Source: Paenibacillus tyrphae (GTDB lineage: Bacteria > Bacillota > Bacilli > Paenibacillales > NBRC-103111). From it: a stretch of DNA of 64,000 bases. The notes under the pieces are model-generated. The model was not told where the DNA came from and made no database searches. It worked only from the letters and a program-made list of their open reading frames with translations. Where the stretch lies: positions 1 through 64,000 of the forward strand of contig NZ_JNVM01000006.1 of assembly GCF_000722545.1 (NCBI RefSeq), written 5' to 3'. Both the position numbers and the translations under genes were made by a program. The stretch's first letter is position 1. Each line of letters starts with the position of its first letter. Of the stretch, positions 40,803 through 49,627 are shown in pieces.

Positions 40803-41093
40803 TCATTCCCCGTCGTCCGGGATTTCAACGATTTTGACCATGAGCGCCATATGCTCCGCCAGCGCCTCCTCCAGATCGGCGAGCCCGCTTAAATAAATTG
40901 CGATGCTTTTCGAGACGTTCATGGAATGCTCCGTCAGCGACTCGATATCTTGAAAGGAAGGGTTGTCGGGCGGAATTTCGTGCACCAATTGGGCCATGCG
41001 CACGGCCACATGCCGGTTCGCTTCGAGAATGTTGGCCATTTCCTGCTGGGACGCCGCCATATGCCGGATCATACGGGTCACTTGCCGATTCAT
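40803..41093 (-). CDS. Small helical protein (96 aa), third of three
   Basis: ATG 41093 with GGAGGG 5 bases upstream. It is all-helical with heptad-like leucine/alanine spacing, paralogous to the gene at 40440. It ends in an acidic tail (KIVEIPDDGE), in contrast to the basic tail of the first of the three. It lies 94 bases downstream of the GT2 gene ending at 41188, so it belongs to the same transcript. A structural or scaffold role in the spore surface is possible. Confidence 0.65.
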   Translation of the reverse strand: MNRQVTRMIRHMAASQQEMANILEANRHVAVRMAQLVHEIPPDNPSFQDIESLTEHSMNVSKSIAIYLSGLADLEEALAEHMALMVKIVEIPDDGE

Positions 41094-41187
41094 CGTTCCC
41101 TCCACCCCCTCGCCGGCCGCATGCGTTCCGCTTTTTAGTATCCTATGCGCCTGCAGCACCCTGGTTCACGGTAAACGCCCAGACGGC

Positions 41188-41916
41188 TCATATAAAAGAA
41201 TGCGGATCGACGCCCCATTTGTCGATGAACTTCTGGCGGTTCGCTGCCAGCAGAGCTTTGATTTTTTGTTCATTTTCCCGCCGGAAGCTTGCGCTGCCTT
41301 TGTGGTAGATAAAGGCGTCCCCCGCGATCAGCAGCCGGTACCCCGCTTGCCGGGCGCGGTAGCAATAGTCGTCGTCTTCAAAATGTCCCGGCGAAAAGCG
41401 CTCGTCAAGCTCTCCTATACGCTCCATCAGCTCCCGCTTGAACAGGAAGCACAATCCGACGATCCGCTCCGTCTGCCGCCATTTTCCACTGTCCGGCCGG
41501 TTCATGCGCGACGCCATTTCGGCGATCGAGGTGAAAGGCTCCTCGATCTGCTGCTTGCCGCTGGCATAGTTCGTCATGGGGCCGACGATGCCGACATCGC
41601 CGCTGCTGTACAGGCAGCGCATCATATTGTCCAGCGCGCCGGCCGTCAGCCGCGTGTCATTGTTAAGCAGCATCAGCGCATCGCCTGAAGAGAGCCGCAG
41701 CCCGAAGTTGCACGCAGCGGGAAAACCGCGGTTCTCGCGCAGCGAGACGAGCTTGACCTCATGCTTCAGGCACAGCCGCAGCGACGAATCGGCGGAACCG
41801 TTATCGACCACAATCACTTCGTGAGGCACGGTGACGTGCTGGCGGATCGATTCCAGACACAAAGCCAGCCACTCGACTCCGTTATAATTCGGAATAATGA
41901 TACTGACGGTCTGCAT
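41188..41916 (-). CDS. GT2-family glycosyltransferase
   Basis: A 242-residue GT-A enzyme: SIIIPNYNGVEWLALCLESI at the N-terminus, VVDNGSADSSL for the nucleotide, MLLNNDTRLTAGAL with the DxD-like metal motif, and GHFEDDDYCYRARQAGYRL with the catalytic acid region. Small enzymes of this type are often rhamnosyl- or galactosyltransferases, and a dTDP-rhamnose operon lies at 49628-52644. Its ATG overlaps the stop of the preceding gene at 41916. Confidence 0.88.
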   Translation of the reverse strand: MQTVSIIIPNYNGVEWLALCLESIRQHVTVPHEVIVVDNGSADSSLRLCLKHEVKLVSLRENRGFPAACNFGLRLSSGDALMLLNNDTRLTAGALDNMMRCLYSSGDVGIVGPMTNYASGKQQIEEPFTSIAEMASRMNRPDSGKWRQTERIVGLCFLFKRELMERIGELDERFSPGHFEDDDYCYRARQAGYRLLIAGDAFIYHKGSASFRRENEQKIKALLAANRQKFIDKWGVDPHSFI

Positions 41917-43103
41917 CAGGCATCGCCTCCGATATAGCGTCGATTGCGCAGCACGTCCGGATACACGAGCCGCTCGCCCAACTGGTCACCGGCCAGCTTC
42001 AGCGCTTCCAGATGGTCTCCCACGATCATGGAAGCCACCGGATTGCGGCGGCCGCTGTTCAGCTTGCGCCGCTTGTTGCCCCGGATGACGTTCACCCGGC
42101 CCGCATTGCCGACCCGGAGCTTTAGGAGCAGGGCAAGCGCCTGCGCTTTGGGCGGGACCGACAGCAGCTCAAGGCCCAGCGTCTCTACCGCGCGCCGCGA
42201 CAAAGCGTGCGGCACGGCCGTGAGCGAGCTCGTCTTCAGATCCTGCCGGCCCAGCGCCATGTTTAAAAATTGCTTCATGATCGTGACGGTATCCTGCCGG
42301 CCGAACGACCCCAGATACGGATAAATGTTGTTGAGCGCCACGTCGAGTCCTTGTTCGATGCCGTGAACGAAGGGCACGAGCTGCTCCGCCGGAATCGGTA
42401 TATCCCCGTCCGTGAAAAGCAGGATGTCCGCCCGGGCCAGCTTGGCGCCGACCGATCTTCCTACGTCGTGACCGAGCGCCTGCGGGTAAGACAGCACGAT
42501 AGCCCGTGAAGCCGCTCTGGCTTGCCGGAACGTATCGTCGTTCGAGCCGTTGACGATGACATACGTCTCGTCCGTCAGCCGGTCCGCCTCCTTCAACACG
42601 GCGGCGATCGTGCGCTCCTCGTTCTTCGCCGTCACGATAACGGCCACCGAACGCTCCGTCGGAAGCGGCACCCAGTCCGGCGCCCTCCGGCCCATGCCTG
42701 CGAAGAAGCCGCGAACATACCCGGCTGCCGCTGCATGATAGCGGGCCCACGGATGACCGGCCAAGCCCCGTTCCTTCACCCGCGCCATCCAGCGGCGGTT
42801 CAGCAGCCGGCGCAACTCGCTCTCGCCCTTCGGCGGCTGAGACGGAGCGTCCGCGCGGCCAAGCTGCAAGCCGAGCCGATAGGCGGCCCCGCCGTAAGCC
42901 TTGGGCGCGGCCCGCTTCCGGGGCAGAAACAGCCGAGGGCCGGAGGCGGGACGCTTTCGGCCGCGCTTGACCGCCGCTATCGGCTTCTTCCGCGCAGGCA
43001 CAGCCGATACGATCGCCTTGCCATCCTCTTCCGGCAGCGGCTTGCGGACCAGGCGGCCCCGAACCGCCGGTTTCTCAAACAACATCGCCTGTTGCTGCCT
43101 CAT
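41916..43103 (-). CDS. GT2-family glycosyltransferase with basic N-terminal extension
   Basis: A 395-residue protein. Residues 1-150 are an arginine/lysine/proline-rich extension (KKPIAAVKRGRKRPASGPRL) without a recognised fold. Residues about 155-395 are a GT2 domain (AVIVTAKNEERTIAAVLKEA, FTDGDIPIP as metal motif). The GT part is a clear paralogue of the next gene: GHDVGRSVGAKLARADILLF here against GHDVGRSIGAGLANGKILLF there. The start at 43103 has GAGGTG 9 bases upstream, 8 bases after the previous stop. Confidence 0.8.
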   Translation of the reverse strand: MRQQQAMLFEKPAVRGRLVRKPLPEEDGKAIVSAVPARKKPIAAVKRGRKRPASGPRLFLPRKRAAPKAYGGAAYRLGLQLGRADAPSQPPKGESELRRLLNRRWMARVKERGLAGHPWARYHAAAAGYVRGFFAGMGRRAPDWVPLPTERSVAVIVTAKNEERTIAAVLKEADRLTDETYVIVNGSNDDTFRQARAASRAIVLSYPQALGHDVGRSVGAKLARADILLFTDGDIPIPAEQLVPFVHGIEQGLDVALNNIYPYLGSFGRQDTVTIMKQFLNMALGRQDLKTSSLTAVPHALSRRAVETLGLELLSVPPKAQALALLLKLRVGNAGRVNVIRGNKRRKLNSGRRNPVASMIVGDHLEALKLAGDQLGERLVYPDVLRNRRYIGGDA

Positions 43104-43111
43104 CGATCCAT

Positions 43112-43915
43112 TCACCTCGCCATGTTGCGGTTTCGCATCAAATCGGTATGGTTCCCTCGCTCGCCCGCTGTCGCGGTCAGCCAACGAATCGCCTCCAAAT
43201 GGTCTCCTATGATCAATTGACCGACCGTATCGGTGCCATGCGTCGTCCAGCGCCGTTTGCGCCGTGGATTCAAGCGTCCGACCGACACGAAATGGACCGG
43301 CCGCACGACAAGCCCCTTCTGCACGGCCATCGCGTGCGCCTTGGGGGGAACCGCAAGCGCCCCCGCTCCGATCGCTGCGAGCGCCCTGCGGCTGAGCGCA
43401 TGGGGAATGGTCGTCATCGAGGTCCCCCGTAGATCGGTCCGGCCGAGCGCCGCGTTCAGCGCGTGCTTCGCCAGCACGACCGGATGGACGCTTCGTGTCC
43501 GGATCGGTCCCAGATAGCGGTTCAAAGCCACATCCACCCCGCTGTGCACCGCATGAACGAACCGCCTCAGATCGCGCGCGGGAATCACTATATCGCCGTC
43601 GAGGAACAGCAGGATTTTCCCGTTTGCGAGACCGGCTCCGATGCTGCGTCCGACGTCGTGGCCAAGCGGCTCCTCGAAGCTGAAGACCCTCGCCCCCATC
43701 GATTCGGCGATTTGCTTCGAGCCGTCCGTCGAGCCGTTGGCCACCACGATGATTTCCAGCTTCCCCGCACCGATCTTCATCACTTCCCGGAGTACGGAAG
43801 GCAGCTTTTTCCGCTCGTTGAGGACCGGAATAATGACCGAGACGTTCGCCGTCCGCACCGCAGCCACCCCCAAGGCGCTGCCTCTCCGATTACGAGACTT
43901 GCGAATATGCCGCAT
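43112..43915 (-). CDS. GT2-family glycosyltransferase, paralogue of the next gene
   Basis: A 267-residue GT2 enzyme with a short basic head (MRHIRKSRNRRGSAL). SVIIPVLNERKKLPSVLREV, VANGSTDGSKQ and FLDGDIVIP are its nucleotide and metal motifs. It aligns over its length with the C-terminal half of the protein at 41916, including the late IIGDHLEA motif, so a tandem duplication with a gained N-terminal extension in the copy at 41916 is likely. GAGGAGGG precedes the ATG at 43915. The annotated sugar cannot be told. Confidence 0.82.
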   Translation of the reverse strand: MRHIRKSRNRRGSALGVAAVRTANVSVIIPVLNERKKLPSVLREVMKIGAGKLEIIVVANGSTDGSKQIAESMGARVFSFEEPLGHDVGRSIGAGLANGKILLFLDGDIVIPARDLRRFVHAVHSGVDVALNRYLGPIRTRSVHPVVLAKHALNAALGRTDLRGTSMTTIPHALSRRALAAIGAGALAVPPKAHAMAVQKGLVVRPVHFVSVGRLNPRRKRRWTTHGTDTVGQLIIGDHLEAIRWLTATAGERGNHTDLMRNRNMAR

Positions 43916-43980
43916 AGGTTCCCTCCTCTCCATGAAACGATTCCGCCATGCTCCTGCCAAAGAAAACCGCCGTCTCTCCG

Positions 43981-44844
43981 CTACGGGGCCGCTTCCATCC
44001 ATTCGCGCAGTTCTTCAAGCATGCGGTCGTAGCCGGGAACGGCAAAATCAAGCTCGGGGCGGGTCGAGCGCAGCGTACGGTCCAGCGCGACGGTATCGTC
44101 GGGCCGGATGCGGACATCGCGCTTATCGAAGATCCGTCTCATTCGCTCCAGCAGCTCGTATTTGCTGACGCTCTCCGCCGCGGTCAAATGAACGATGCCG
44201 CTTAACCGCTCTCCCCGCTCCGCTGCATAATGGATAAACCTCGCCAGCTCCAGCGTCGTCACTCCGTTCCACGGCACGCGGACGAATCCCCGGATCTCCC
44301 CCTGCTGCCTCAGGAACCAAGGAAGCAGCCCGCCGCCTTCCTCCTGCAGCTCCGGTCCGATCATCGACGTGCGGATCGTCAGATGGGGGGCGTGCACCAC
44401 TTCGCCAAGCGCTTTCGTTCTGGCATACGCCGTCGTCCCGTCGGGCACGTGGCGTTCTTCGTAGCGGCCGCGATCTCCCAGAAACACGCTGTCCGTGCTG
44501 ATCTGGATGAGCCGGGCGCACAGCCGGTCGGCCAGCTTCGCCAACTGGTGCGGCAGCAGGCCGTTGATCCGGACGGCCTCAAGCTCCCTTTGCCGGGCCG
44601 CATCGTACATGATCCCGAGGGCGTTGACAATCAGATCGGGACGCACGGCCTCCATCAGCTTATCGACCATCACGCTATCCGATGCGTCCAGACAAAGCCC
44701 CGCCCCCGGGAGCGGCCAAGGCCGCCCGCAGTCTGTTTTTCCGTGCTGCGTCGTATAGAACACTTCATACGAAGTGTACACCGCCAAATACCGCAGCAGC
44801 ATATATCCCGCCATCCCATCGCCGCCGATCACGAGCACCTTCAT
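43981..44844 (-). CDS. RmlD-like NAD(P)-dependent sugar reductase (SDR)
   Basis: A 287-residue extended SDR. MKVLVIGGDGMAGYMLLRYL binds NAD(P), ISTDSVFLGDRG holds the catalytic Thr/Ser region, and YARTK gives Tyr-x3-Lys. It is close to RmlD, but a second, better RmlD lies at 50049 with the rhamnose operon, so this one may reduce another 4-keto sugar (for example to a 6-deoxytalose or similar sugar) or act as a dehydrogenase. The start 44844 (MKVLVIGG) is favoured by GGAG upstream and by the family N-terminus. Confidence 0.82.
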   Translation of the reverse strand: MKVLVIGGDGMAGYMLLRYLAVYTSYEVFYTTQHGKTDCGRPWPLPGAGLCLDASDSVMVDKLMEAVRPDLIVNALGIMYDAARQRELEAVRINGLLPHQLAKLADRLCARLIQISTDSVFLGDRGRYEERHVPDGTTAYARTKALGEVVHAPHLTIRTSMIGPELQEEGGGLLPWFLRQQGEIRGFVRVPWNGVTTLELARFIHYAAERGERLSGIVHLTAAESVSKYELLERMRRIFDKRDVRIRPDDTVALDRTLRSTRPELDFAVPGYDRMLEELREWMEAAP

Positions 44845-44958
44845 CGGCTCGCGATCTCCGTACGGCCGCCTTTCCTCATCGCGGTACCTCACCACCTTTT
44901 GCCGCCTCCCCGATTGCAATCCCCGCTTCGCCAAGCTTCCGCCAACCGCAGCCAGCCG

Positions 44959-46698
44959 TCATGGGCGGGCCCGTGAGTGCTTTCGGCTTTTAAGCCTCCT
45001 GCCGCGAGCCGGGTTATGGCGCATGGCCCGGCCCGCTTGCTTCGTTCCCGGATACCGACGGCGCTTGGGGCTCCGTCTGCGGTCTGCGCCGAGCGGCAGG
45101 GCGCGCAGTTCGTCGCTCGGCAGCGGCACGACACGAGTCGGATCGAGGCCCCGCTGCCGCAGCGCCGCTTGCGATACGACGGGCAGCCTCCGGCCGCCGG
45201 TCAACAGATACACGAGCCGGTCCCTGCCCTTAGCCAGCATAACGGAAGGGCGATTCGGAGGCGACGGGGGATCGTGCCGCAGGACGCGCCCCGTCGGGAA
45301 ACGGTTCAGCACCGCATCCGGCACCACACGGATATCCTCCCCCCGATAGCGGTAAAAACGGAACGCCTCTGCGGAAGCAAACGGCCGCTTCATGCCTCGC
45401 TCCAGCAAAAACAAGGCCGGGCTCCACTTTCCTTTGTAGACGGCGTTGGACCGGAGCACAGGCAGCGATCTCGGCTTCCGCCTGCGCCGCAGCACCAGGA
45501 CACGATTGCAGACATTTGCCATCAGTTTCGCGAGCCGCTTCCGGTACGCCGCCTCCCCGTACACCGCTTCGGTGGAACGCCGGCTGGCTTCCGCCCTAGA
45601 ACCGGGTTGCTCCCCGGTCTCCAGACACTTCAGCACGCAATCCGTCAAAGCCTCAACGTCCCCTTGCGGCGCCAGCAGCCCGGAGCTGCCGGTCGCCGTC
45701 ATCATCTCTTCCAAGCCGCCGCTCCGGTAAGCGATGACGTTTTTGCCGAGCAGCCATCCGTCGAGTGCCGTCATGCTGAAGCTTTCCGCAAACAAGCTTG
45801 GCACGACGATCAGATCCATCGCGACCAGCACTTGCTCGCGGTGCGGTTCAAGTTCCACGTAGTGAAACCGACTCCCGTACCCCGATTCGTCGATCAGGCG
45901 GCGGCAATTGCGGTAGTGTGCTTCGTCGCAGACACTCCCGGCCACCAGGAAGCGAACGTCTGGATGCACGGCCGCCACCTGCACAGCCATAGCGGCGAAC
46001 CACGAGAGTCCCATTTCAGACTTCAATCGGGGGGCGGCAAAGCCGACGATCCGGTGCTTCTCCTCGACGGGCAGCGCCGATCGGAGCTTGTCGCGATAGA
46101 CGCGGTGAAAATCCGGGTTTAGTTCCTCGCACCTTCGGGTGGGAGGGAGAAGGAAAATTTTGCTCTCGGACGCTCTTGTGCGCAGCGGCTCAAGCGAAAC
46201 GTCCGACACGCCGACAATCCAGTCGGCGTAACGCTCGATCCACTGCCCGGTCTGCGACGTCCAATCCGGGTCGGTCACCGTTTCTGTTAGCAGCCAGAGC
46301 ACCGGAATGCCGAGCATCTTGGCCGCTGACGCAGGAAGCACGGGATGGGGACCGCCGACAAGCACGATATCCGGCTGCCGCATATGCAGCAGATTGACAA
46401 GGGACCCGCAAGCCGGATGCCGCTGCATAACGGTATCCGGCGATTCTCCATGTTCTGTAGGCAGATGATAAGGCGGCACCGGGTGTGCGATGACCGGCAA
46501 GCCGGCTTCGGCCGCCAGGACGCCGGGTTCGCCAGCCACCAACAGGCACTCGGCCTGCTCTTTCAGCACCCGGATCAGCGTCAGCATATATTTTTCCATG
46601 CCCGTCAACGCCCGCCGGCCCCCGCTCGGAGCGAAAAGCATGATCCGTAGCGGAGCCGGAGAACGTTCCGCCCGCAGTCCGCCGCTGTCATGTTCCAC
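44959..46698 (-). CDS. GT4-family glycosyltransferase with two tail repeats and an arginine-rich end
   Basis: A 579-residue protein. Residues about 15-400 are GT-B (family 4): GGPHPVLPASAAK, GFAAPRLKSEMGL, and the donor-site region LFAESFSMTALDG, a variant of E-x7-E. Residues about 415-545 hold two copies of a wall-protein-type motif: a VYLL-x2-G-x-KR-like turn (LFLLERGMKRPFAS ... PDAVLNRFPTG and VYLLTGGRRLPVVS ... SDELRALPLG). The last 35 residues are Arg/Lys-rich. The GTG at 46698 fits the GGAGGGG site best; ATG 46704 sits too close to it. Confidence 0.78.
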   Translation of the reverse strand: MEHDSGGLRAERSPAPLRIMLFAPSGGRRALTGMEKYMLTLIRVLKEQAECLLVAGEPGVLAAEAGLPVIAHPVPPYHLPTEHGESPDTVMQRHPACGSLVNLLHMRQPDIVLVGGPHPVLPASAAKMLGIPVLWLLTETVTDPDWTSQTGQWIERYADWIVGVSDVSLEPLRTRASESKIFLLPPTRRCEELNPDFHRVYRDKLRSALPVEEKHRIVGFAAPRLKSEMGLSWFAAMAVQVAAVHPDVRFLVAGSVCDEAHYRNCRRLIDESGYGSRFHYVELEPHREQVLVAMDLIVVPSLFAESFSMTALDGWLLGKNVIAYRSGGLEEMMTATGSSGLLAPQGDVEALTDCVLKCLETGEQPGSRAEASRRSTEAVYGEAAYRKRLAKLMANVCNRVLVLRRRRKPRSLPVLRSNAVYKGKWSPALFLLERGMKRPFASAEAFRFYRYRGEDIRVVPDAVLNRFPTGRVLRHDPPSPPNRPSVMLAKGRDRLVYLLTGGRRLPVVSQAALRQRGLDPTRVVPLPSDELRALPLGADRRRSPKRRRYPGTKQAGRAMRHNPARGRRLKSRKHSRARP

Positions 46699-46902
46699 CT
46701 GCATCCCCTCCGCCTCGGTTTGTTCTCAAGTCTTTATAATATATTAGGGAAATAACCAGTCCGGCACGACATTTACCTATTCTGTCGCCTAAAGAAGCGG
46801 CTCCGTACCCGGAGGGCTTGTCCGGTTTCGCGGGAGCGGAACGCCGGGACATTCCTCCTTGAGGAGTCCCCGGCATGTCGGCCTGCGGTTTTACGCTCAG
46901 CC

Positions 46903-47160
46903 TTACGGCACCCCACCGTCCTGAAGCCCTCTGGCGAGGCCCAACGCAAAGCCTTCGCTGTACGCTTTGTCGAATGCGTCATCATAAATCTGCCGGTAGC
47001 TGCGCCGTCTCCGCCTTACGACCCGCCTCCGCCGTCTGGTCTTCAGCGTGCGGCGTCTGGCTCGCCGTCGGTTGCGGAGCGGCCGAAGGCTGCGTTTCCT
47101 CTTCCGGACCCGGCGCAGCCTGGTTCTGCCCGCCCGCTTGCGCGCAGTGCGTTTGGCCAT
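46903..47160 (-). CDS. Arginine-rich mini-protein (85 aa)
   Basis: Residues 1-57 are about half Arg/Lys (for example RRTLKTRRRRRVVRRRRRSY). Residues 58-85 form a Y/G helix-like tail: IYDDAFDKAYSEGFALGLAR. The G-spaced tail resembles the G-Y-x-Y-G segments at the start of the two CgeB-like proteins encoded next (GYEQGYRYGRCEA, GGYHYGRCDA), hinting at a common module. The gene has a GGAGG site before its ATG. No domain is known. It could neutralise or bind an acidic spore polymer, by charge alone. Confidence 0.6.
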   Translation of the reverse strand: MAKRTARKRAGRTRLRRVRKRKRSLRPLRNRRRARRRTLKTRRRRRVVRRRRRSYRQIYDDAFDKAYSEGFALGLARGLQDGGVP

Positions 47161-47267
47161 CCTCCGTCCCTCCTTCCATCCGCATACGTCCCTATACCAT
47201 ATGCGGATGGCGGCAGAAACGGACGAAGCGAAGACGCCTATTTCGCGGAAGACGGAACGTTACCGCG

Positions 47268-48443
47268 TCAGCCGGTGGCGCCTTCGAACAGAATGCGCAT
47301 CATCTGCGCCATCCGGCGGGGATACGTGTGCTCCAGCATCGTGCGTCGCAGCGCATTAAGTGCAATAAACCGCCGTTCTTCTTCATGGTGCAGGTAATGG
47401 TCGATTTTATGCATCAGTTCGCTTGGCGAATCATAGGTGACGATCTCTTGTCCCGGCGTATAGAAACGGGTAATATCGCTGCGGACATCGGTGAGCAGCA
47501 GCGTCCCGCAGCCCGCAATTTCGAACGTGCGCGGATTCGGCGATACGGCTCCGATGCGTTGGCTGTTGAAGTTATAGCTCGGATCGTCCGTCGCCCGATG
47601 CAGATTGATCACGATTTTTGCCCCGTTGTAATGCGCGGCCGTTTCCTCCGCCCCCATCCAATTGTTCAGGGCGATCTTCGGGCTGAGCTTCTTATACTGG
47701 CGGAGCCGCTCCCACCAGATGCCCGCGATGTACGTGTTCCTCGCTGCCAAGAATGGCGTGATTTGATCGAAAAAAGCAACCCGGTTCCAATAAGCGGAGC
47801 CGATAAAGCTGATATCGTGCCGGAATTGGGCCGATACCCGCTTCGGTCGAAAGATCGCCGGGTTCGAACAAAAAGGCAGGTAGTGAACCTGCCCGCAGCC
47901 GAGTCGGCGGTAAAACTCCACACAGGCAAGCTCCAGCGTAAATACGACGTCGTAATGCTTAACGAGAGGCGCCGTCAGATCGGTATAATACGGATCGTCC
48001 GTAAGCCAGATCGCCGTGCGGATTCCTTCGGCACGCAGCTCGTCAATCCGTTCGCCGGAAATAATCAACCCTTCCAGCACGAGCACGATGTCGGGCCGCA
48101 TCTTTACGGCTGCAGACTTCAAATCCTGGGTCGGCTTCAGGACAATCAGCTCGCGCACCAGCCCCTGCAGCGCCCCGATCACCGCTTCGTCAAGCGGGGA
48201 ATACGGGACGCCTTTGCCCGAGGTCACATACATAACACGGACGTCCCACCGGCCGACCGAATCGTTCGGCAGCGACCGCATGACGGCATCGCACCGGCCG
48301 TAATGATAGCCGCCGCTCATGCCGGCCCGAAACCCATTTTCCCAGCCGCTGCACCAAGCCGTGCGGCGGCGGGCCCGCGGCACTCGCTTTACCACACGCT
48401 TTATCGCTCGCTTTACGGTGAAACGCACTGTTTTTCTGGACAT
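47268..48443 (-). CDS. CgeB-like spore glycosyltransferase 1
   Basis: A 391-residue protein. The basic head (RAIKRVVKRVPRARRR) and a G/Y module (about 30-48) precede a GT-B fold of the CgeB/YkvP type. IAGIWWERLRQYKKL, YNGAKIVINLHR (nucleotide-binding turn), NPRTFEIAGCGTLLLTDVRS and FYTPGQEIVTYDSPSELMHK are hallmarks. CgeB proteins glycosylate or mature the B. subtilis spore crust. It is a tandem paralogue of the gene at 48492. AGGAGGGG precedes the ATG. Confidence 0.85.
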   Translation of the reverse strand: MSRKTVRFTVKRAIKRVVKRVPRARRRTAWCSGWENGFRAGMSGGYHYGRCDAVMRSLPNDSVGRWDVRVMYVTSGKGVPYSPLDEAVIGALQGLVRELIVLKPTQDLKSAAVKMRPDIVLVLEGLIISGERIDELRAEGIRTAIWLTDDPYYTDLTAPLVKHYDVVFTLELACVEFYRRLGCGQVHYLPFCSNPAIFRPKRVSAQFRHDISFIGSAYWNRVAFFDQITPFLAARNTYIAGIWWERLRQYKKLSPKIALNNWMGAEETAAHYNGAKIVINLHRATDDPSYNFNSQRIGAVSPNPRTFEIAGCGTLLLTDVRSDITRFYTPGQEIVTYDSPSELMHKIDHYLHHEEERRFIALNALRRTMLEHTYPRRMAQMMRILFEGATG

Positions 48444-48491
48444 GCTCCTGCCCCTCCTTTCTTGCGCATGGCCGCTTGATGCTTGCCGCCT

Positions 48492-49607
48492 TCAGTAGCC
48501 GAGCAAGCCTAGCAGTTGGCTGACCCGCGTAACGAACGAATGCTCCTGCATCGTCCGCCGCAAGCCGTTCAATGCGATCGTCTGCCGCTCGGCATCATGC
48601 TTCAAATAATGATCCAGCTTATCGATCAACTCTGCTGCCGACCGGTAGACGTCAAGCTCCACGCCGGGCGTATAATAACGGGTCAGATCGTCGCGAATAT
48701 CAGTAAGCTGCAGCGTTCCGCATGCGGAGATTTCATAGGAGCGCGGGTTGATCGATTGGCCGGGGAGGCCCCGGAGGTTGCGGTTATCGCTTCCGTAATC
48801 ACGGCAGCCGCGGTGCAGATTGATGACGATCTTCGCTCCATTGTAATAGCGGACCGTCTCCTCGATCGGAATCCATCCGGCGCGGATACTCGGCTTGAGC
48901 AGCCGGTAAAGCCGCATCCTTTCCCACAGTCCTCCGCCGACAATCACCTTTTTGCCAGACAAGTACCTGGCAATTTGATCGAACAGCTCGACGCGGTTCC
49001 AGAACGCCATGCCGATAAAACAAATGTCGGCATGATAACCGGAACCGACGGGAACGGGCCGGAACGTGTCGGTATCTACGGCCAGCGGCACATACAGCAC
49101 CTGAGAGCAGCCCAGCGACAAATAGAACGGCACGCAGCTCTGCTCGTGCGTCGCCACGGCATCGTAATGCGGGGCAATCGCTGCGGTATCGTCCGTAAAA
49201 TACGGATCGTCGGCGAACCAGATCACCGTCCGAATGCCGAGCTCGCGAATCCGGTCCACCTGCTGCAGATGATCGGCGGGAAACACATGAAGCCCGTTCA
49301 GCACCAGCAGCAGATCGGGCCGGTGCTGCTCCGCCAGCGCGAACATGGCTTCCGGCGCCCCGATGACGGCTTCCCGAGCCAACCGCTGCAAGGCGGTGGC
49401 AACGCCGTTATCGATGGCCGGAAAGCCTTGCGGGATAAAGAGCACTTTCAGGTCATGCCGGATCGGCGCGACCGGCGGGGCTAACGTCCGGACAGCCTCG
49501 CACCGTCCGTACCGATACCCTTGTTCGTAGCCGAGAAGCCCTCCCGCGTGGCTCCCCTGCTGCCGCACGGCCTCTTTCCGGCGTGCGGGTTGTTGAGTCC
49601 GGCTCAT
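48492..49607 (-). CDS. CgeB-like spore glycosyltransferase 2
   Basis: A 371-residue paralogue of the gene at 47268, with the same core (GGGLWERMRLYRLLK, YNGAKIVINLHRG, NPRSYEISACGTLQLTDIRD, YYTPGVELDVYRSAAELIDK). The head carries LLGYEQGYRYGRCEAV. ATG 49607 is preferred over 49616 because GGAGGTGA is then correctly spaced. It lies 20 bases after the rhamnose epimerase gene, so the CgeB-like enzymes are part of the rhamnose operon; transfer of rhamnose is the simplest reading. Confidence 0.85.
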   Translation of the reverse strand: MSRTQQPARRKEAVRQQGSHAGGLLGYEQGYRYGRCEAVRTLAPPVAPIRHDLKVLFIPQGFPAIDNGVATALQRLAREAVIGAPEAMFALAEQHRPDLLLVLNGLHVFPADHLQQVDRIRELGIRTVIWFADDPYFTDDTAAIAPHYDAVATHEQSCVPFYLSLGCSQVLYVPLAVDTDTFRPVPVGSGYHADICFIGMAFWNRVELFDQIARYLSGKKVIVGGGLWERMRLYRLLKPSIRAGWIPIEETVRYYNGAKIVINLHRGCRDYGSDNRNLRGLPGQSINPRSYEISACGTLQLTDIRDDLTRYYTPGVELDVYRSAAELIDKLDHYLKHDAERQTIALNGLRRTMQEHSFVTRVSQLLGLLGY

Positions 49608-49627
49608 AGCGGTCACCTCCCTATCGA

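Noticed and set aside
46875..48479. 534-codon plus-strand frame opposite the CgeB-like gene and the Arg-rich mini-gene
   Set aside because: Antisense shadow with no domain, while the minus strand carries a clear glycosyltransferase with a ribosome site.
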